Positions 61,314 to 64,000 of a stretch of 64,000 bases of DNA are shown here, in pieces. The stretch comes from a bacterium (GTDB taxonomy: Bacteria; Zixibacteria; MSB-5A5; WJJR01). The first letter of the stretch is position 1. Each line of letters begins with the position of its first letter. The position numbers and the translations under genes were made by a program. The stretch spans positions 62,001 through 126,000 of the forward strand of contig JAKAKI010000081.1 in assembly GCA_021813505.1 (NCBI GenBank), read 5' to 3'. Below the pieces are notes generated by a model. It ran no database searches, had not been told where the DNA came from, and saw only the letters and a program-made list of their open reading frames with translations.

Positions 61314-62996
61314 CTAGGCAGATTCTGGGATTACGCTTCCCTTCCTCTCATTCCTGAGTTTGACAATTGCGGCGACTGCCAAGTAGAGCGCCAACAAGAT
61401 CAGAGCAATTGCCGAGATGCTGTTGATCAGCGCGATGTCTAGGCCTTGAGCCACGGCGATGTTGGAGATTGCGAGTCGACCCAGTGACCAGAGGGTGATG
61501 GTCAGGACGAAGATCATTGGTAGAAGGGTGAAGGCGATTCGCTTGCGCGCCTGATAGAGCCAGACGGTGATTGATAATAGCGAGAGCGCGGCGAGCAGTT
61601 GATTGGAGGAACCGAAGAGTGTCCAGAACTTGACCCACGATCCCTCGGGGGCGCCGGCGAGAAAATAGACGGGCAGGGCGATCGTAATCAGCGTTCCCCA
61701 AACCGCGCCCATTCTCCCCTTCCAGCCAAACAACTCTTGCACGATCATGCGCCCCAGGCGGGTGCAGACGTCGAGCGTGTCGAACACAAATGTCGAGAAC
61801 GCCATCGCGCCGAAGGTGACGGCGAATTTGAGATTGGCCTTGCCGATCAATAGGCAGAGGAAATTGCCGATGCCGTTACCGTAGATTGTCCCCGGCTTGA
61901 GACCCTTGATGTCGTCTTGTGTGACGATCATGATCGTCACCAGCGCGATCAGCGCGACGAATCCCTCGGCGAGCATGGCCCCGTAACCGACCGGCTTCAT
62001 GTGCGACTCGCGGTCAACCTGTTTGGACGTAGTTCCAGAGCAGACCAGTCCGTGGAAGCCTGAACAGGCCCCACAGGCAATGGTGACGAACAAAAATGGG
62101 AACATCGCGCCGGTCATGCCGCCGACGTCCCACGAGTGAAATGCCTCCTGCTTGATTTCGTAACCGCCGAAGAAGACGCCCACGATTCCGAGCGCCAACG
62201 CGAGATACAACACAAAGCCGCCGAGGTAACCGCGGGGCTGCAAGAGCGCCCACACGGGAACAACCGATGCGACACAACAGTACGCCAGAATCAGGATGCC
62301 CCACATGCGCGCATCCATAATCAACAGGGTCGAGATCTTGGTGCCGAAGTACGCCAGCCCCAAGGTCAGCGGAACGAAAATGATCGTCACCAGCCAGAGC
62401 GGCGGCTTCAGGTAACGTTGCACGATGCCCATGATGACCGCCAGCAGGAGGTACATCACACTGGCCGCAGCGACCGCACCGCCGGGATTGAAGCTGACCT
62501 TGACCGCCTCCAATTCCTCCGTGACACCGACAAAACTGGCGGCGGTGATATCGGCGAAGGCGACGATCACATAGATGAGCGCGATCCAAATGAAGGCCAT
62601 CATCGCCATTCCGGCGCGCGGGCCGAGATGATCGCGCGTGATTTCGGCGATTGAGCGGGCGCCGTGGCGAACCGATGCGGTCAACGTCGAGAAATCATGC
62701 ACCGCGCCAATCAGGACAACGCCGAGGCCGATCCACAGAAGGCACGGCAGCCAGCCGAATGTCTGGCAGGCGAGAATCGGACCGGCGATTGGTCCGGCGG
62801 CGGCGATGGCGGAAAAATGCTGGGCGAATAGATAGAAGGGGCGTGTCGGAACGTAGTCGATGCCATCGTTGACCGTGTGCGCTGGGGTGATGCGTTTGTC
62901 ATCGAGGGCAAACTGCCGCGCCACCCAACCGCCGTAGAGGCGATAGGCCAGGACCATCAAGATCAGGAAAGAAATTGTAATCAGCAGGACACTCAC
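61314..62996 (-). CDS. cstA: Carbon starvation protein A family transporter
   Basis: A peptide or pyruvate importer of the inner membrane, 560 residues with about 14 hydrophobic segments. The CstA signature GGWVARQFALDDKRITPAHTVNDGIDYVPT near the N-terminus, FAAIAAAGPIAGPILA-type glycine run (QHFSAIAAAGPIAGPI) and GACSGFHGLVCSGTTSKQ are clear. E. coli CstA is about 700 residues; this is the shorter form common in other phyla. It is divergent from the arsR-type gene. Confidence 0.93.
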   Translation of the reverse strand: MSVLLITISFLILMVLAYRLYGGWVARQFALDDKRITPAHTVNDGIDYVPTRPFYLFAQHFSAIAAAGPIAGPILACQTFGWLPCLLWIGLGVVLIGAVHDFSTLTASVRHGARSIAEITRDHLGPRAGMAMMAFIWIALIYVIVAFADITAASFVGVTEELEAVKVSFNPGGAVAAASVMYLLLAVIMGIVQRYLKPPLWLVTIIFVPLTLGLAYFGTKISTLLIMDARMWGILILAYCCVASVVPVWALLQPRGYLGGFVLYLALALGIVGVFFGGYEIKQEAFHSWDVGGMTGAMFPFLFVTIACGACSGFHGLVCSGTTSKQVDRESHMKPVGYGAMLAEGFVALIALVTIMIVTQDDIKGLKPGTIYGNGIGNFLCLLIGKANLKFAVTFGAMAFSTFVFDTLDVCTRLGRMIVQELFGWKGRMGAVWGTLITIALPVYFLAGAPEGSWVKFWTLFGSSNQLLAALSLLSITVWLYQARKRIAFTLLPMIFVLTITLWSLGRLAISNIAVAQGLDIALINSISAIALILLALYLAVAAIVKLRNERKGSVIPESA

Positions 62997-63161
62997 GGCC
63001 GGGTTTCCTCCCTCCGGGACGAAGTGTCATAAAAACGGGATTGCAGTGATGGAGCAAGCGCAATGTTGAGGGAATCCATGGTCGATTGTGACCGCGCCCC
63101 CTGCGTTCGCTGATCAAAGCGTTTACTAATGGCTCGCCGATGCCCTATCGGTCGGCAGTTT

Positions 63162-63171
63162 GCCAATTGGC
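63162..63171. promoter_or_regulatory. GCCAATTGGC palindrome, candidate ArsR-type operator
   Basis: The perfect 10-bp palindrome GCCAATTGGC lies 85 bases before the regulator start. A related TTGGC-N6-GCCAA repeat is at 63199-63214 and an identical palindrome at 63605-63614. Confidence 0.5.
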
Positions 63172-63198
63172 GTCCATTGAGGAAATTCGTGTCATTCC

Positions 63199-63214
63199 TT
63201 GGCCAATTTGCCAA
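63199..63214. promoter_or_regulatory. TTGGC-N6-GCCAA inverted repeat before the ArsR-family gene
   Basis: TTGGC (63199-63203), six bases, GCCAA (63210-63214). This is the middle of three related sites and is closest to the regulator start at 63256. Confidence 0.5.
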
Positions 63215-63255
63215 ACGGCCCATATCACCCTGGGCGTATATGGCACGAGGCAACC

Positions 63256-63579
63256 ATGACTGGCAACAAGACGAGAACACAATACGAGGCGCGGGCGCGA
63301 GTGATCAAGGCCATGGCGCACCCGAGCCGTCTGCTCATCATCGACGAACTAAACCGTCGCGAGCGTTGCGTTCACGAGCTCACAGAAATTGTCGGGACCG
63401 ACATCTCCACGGTCTCCAAGCACCTTTCCGTCCTGAAGAACGCCGGTATCGTCACCGATGAGAAGCGGGGTGTGATGGTTTACTACCGGCTGAGGGTGCC
63501 GTGCATTCTGAATTTCTTCGGTTGCGTGGAGAGCGTCCTGAAACAAGCCGCAAAGGACAGCTTGAGCGTCGTCGGATGA
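63256..63579 (+). CDS. ArsR-family transcriptional regulator
   Basis: A 107-residue winged-helix repressor. ATG 63256 is chosen because the conserved N-terminal helix begins TRTQYEARARVIKAMAHPSRLLIIDEL; longer in-frame codons run into the operator region. The recognition helix is DISTVSKHLSVLKNAGIV. The cysteines are in RRERCVHEL and further on in VPCILNFFGCVE, giving possible metal or thiol sensing, though the classical ELCVCDL box reads RCVHELTE here. The next gene and matching palindromes before both suggest joint control. Confidence 0.9.
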   Translation: MTGNKTRTQYEARARVIKAMAHPSRLLIIDELNRRERCVHELTEIVGTDISTVSKHLSVLKNAGIVTDEKRGVMVYYRLRVPCILNFFGCVESVLKQAAKDSLSVVG

Positions 63580-63604
63580 GGTGGATTCGCAGTCACATTA
63601 ATTG

Positions 63605-63614
63605 GCCAATTGGC
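63605..63614. promoter_or_regulatory. Second GCCAATTGGC palindrome, before the thioredoxin-like gene
   Basis: Same 10-bp palindrome as at 63162-63171, set within AATTGGCCAATTGGC. It lies between the ArsR-family stop and the thioredoxin-like start, so the repressor may also act here. Confidence 0.5.
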
Positions 63615-63643
63615 ACAATAAGCAAACATTGAGGCGGATCACG

Positions 63644-63892
63644 ATGGAAATCGAAGTGCTGGGACCTGGCTGCAATAACTGCAAGAAGCTTCATGCGGAG
63701 ACCGAGAAAGCGCTTCACCAACTGGGTCTCGAGGTGCCGGTGACCAAGGTCGAGAGGATCGATGAGATTGTGGCGCACGGGGCGCTGATGACTCCGGCGC
63801 TAGTCATCAACGGTAAGGTCAAGGCGGCGGGGCGTATTCCATCGCAGGCGGAATTGACCAGTTGGCTGGCAACGGCGGCGATGGATAGGTGA
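63644..63892 (+). CDS. Small thioredoxin-like redox protein (TM0996/MTH895 type)
   Basis: An 82-residue single-domain redox protein starting at ATG 63644 with GAGGCGG upstream. The active site is PGCNNCKKL (CXXC), and the C-terminal half has the cis-Pro segment LMTPALVINGKVKAAGRIPS. Such proteins are often found with ArsR regulators and permeases of the ArsP/DUF318 type in metal or arsenic loci. Substrate unknown. Confidence 0.88.
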   Translation: MEIEVLGPGCNNCKKLHAETEKALHQLGLEVPVTKVERIDEIVAHGALMTPALVINGKVKAAGRIPSQAELTSWLATAAMDR

Positions 63893-63896
63893 CGCA

Positions 63897-64000
63897 GTGC
63901 GTACCCCGGCAAACCCACAGCAATTGTCGAAAGTCAGCGCCGAACCGCCGACGCCGAGACGCGAGCCGATTCTGATTTCACCGACGCGCGCTCGGGGCAG
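63897..64000 (+). CDS. Possible next gene of the ArsR operon, cut by the window edge
   Basis: A frame opens at GTG 63897, four bases after the previous stop, with AGGTGA upstream, and stays open to base 64000 (VRTPANPQQLSKVSAEPPTP...). The visible part is hydrophilic and Pro-rich with no family recognisable. By context a permease could follow, but the visible sequence gives no evidence for it. Confidence 0.3.
   Translation, partial: MRTPANPQQLSKVSAEPPTPRREPILISPTRARG

Overview
The window looks like a chromosomal segment of a GC-rich, Gram-negative bacterium with an outer membrane (BamA, Skp/OmpH, LpxD and an OmpA-family protein are all encoded). Three traits point to the FCB superphylum: a C-terminal FlgD/T9SS-like sorting domain (QNYPNPFN), FG-GAP proteins ending in dockerin-like repeats, and a SecA with an enlarged preprotein-binding region. 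Candidate phylum Zixibacteria or a close relative is my best guess; this is inference, not a database result. Multiheme cytochromes, a c-type cytochrome maturation cluster and a complete F-type ATP synthase suggest a respiratory lifestyle.

Layout: 1-717 is the end of mazG. 1094-8604 is a respiratory region: tetraheme cytochrome c, Rieske protein, cytochrome b and a membrane-anchored nonaheme cytochrome c (tightly packed), then a heme-binding lipoprotein, an outer-membrane beta-barrel and a 14-heme cytochrome. 8777-14993 (minus) holds an OmpA-family protein, a SpoIID-AnmK-NagZ cell-wall group and a diguanylate cyclase. 15273-16442 is a bactofilin-like membrane protein. 16750-22927 (minus) carries secA, recR, ebfC, dnaX and a large-type SRP RNA. 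23129-25872 has two Cys-rich secreted proteins, an FG-GAP/dockerin protein and tRNA-Ala. 26032-32021 has a peroxiredoxin, an NfnAB-like pair and a large secreted cohesin-like protein. 32221-35272 is ccmABCDE. 35633-40585 is a two-kinase plus NtrC-type signalling operon. 40739-44927 (minus) holds lepB, rseP, dxr and a secreted cyclophilin. 45055-52682 (minus) is the full atpZ-I-B-E-F-H-A-G-D-C set. 53113-57606 (minus) is rplU-bamA-skp-lpxD. 58283-64000 has uvrB, a REP-associated transposase, cstA, and an ArsR regulator with a small thioredoxin-like protein.

The strongest candidate system is the 1094-8604 locus. A quinol-oxidising b6f-like complex is encoded next to roughly 28 c-type hemes, an EB_dh-type heme lipoprotein and an outer-membrane barrel paired with a 14-heme cytochrome. 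Together they could carry electrons from the menaquinol pool towards or across the outer membrane. The ccm cluster at 32221-35272 has the unusual CxxxY type of CcmE and would mature these cytochromes. The intergenic spaces are rich in palindromes, REP/BIME-like elements matching the ends of a resident RAYT transposase gene, an inverted MITE-like element and a family of degenerate 9-bp tandem repeats.
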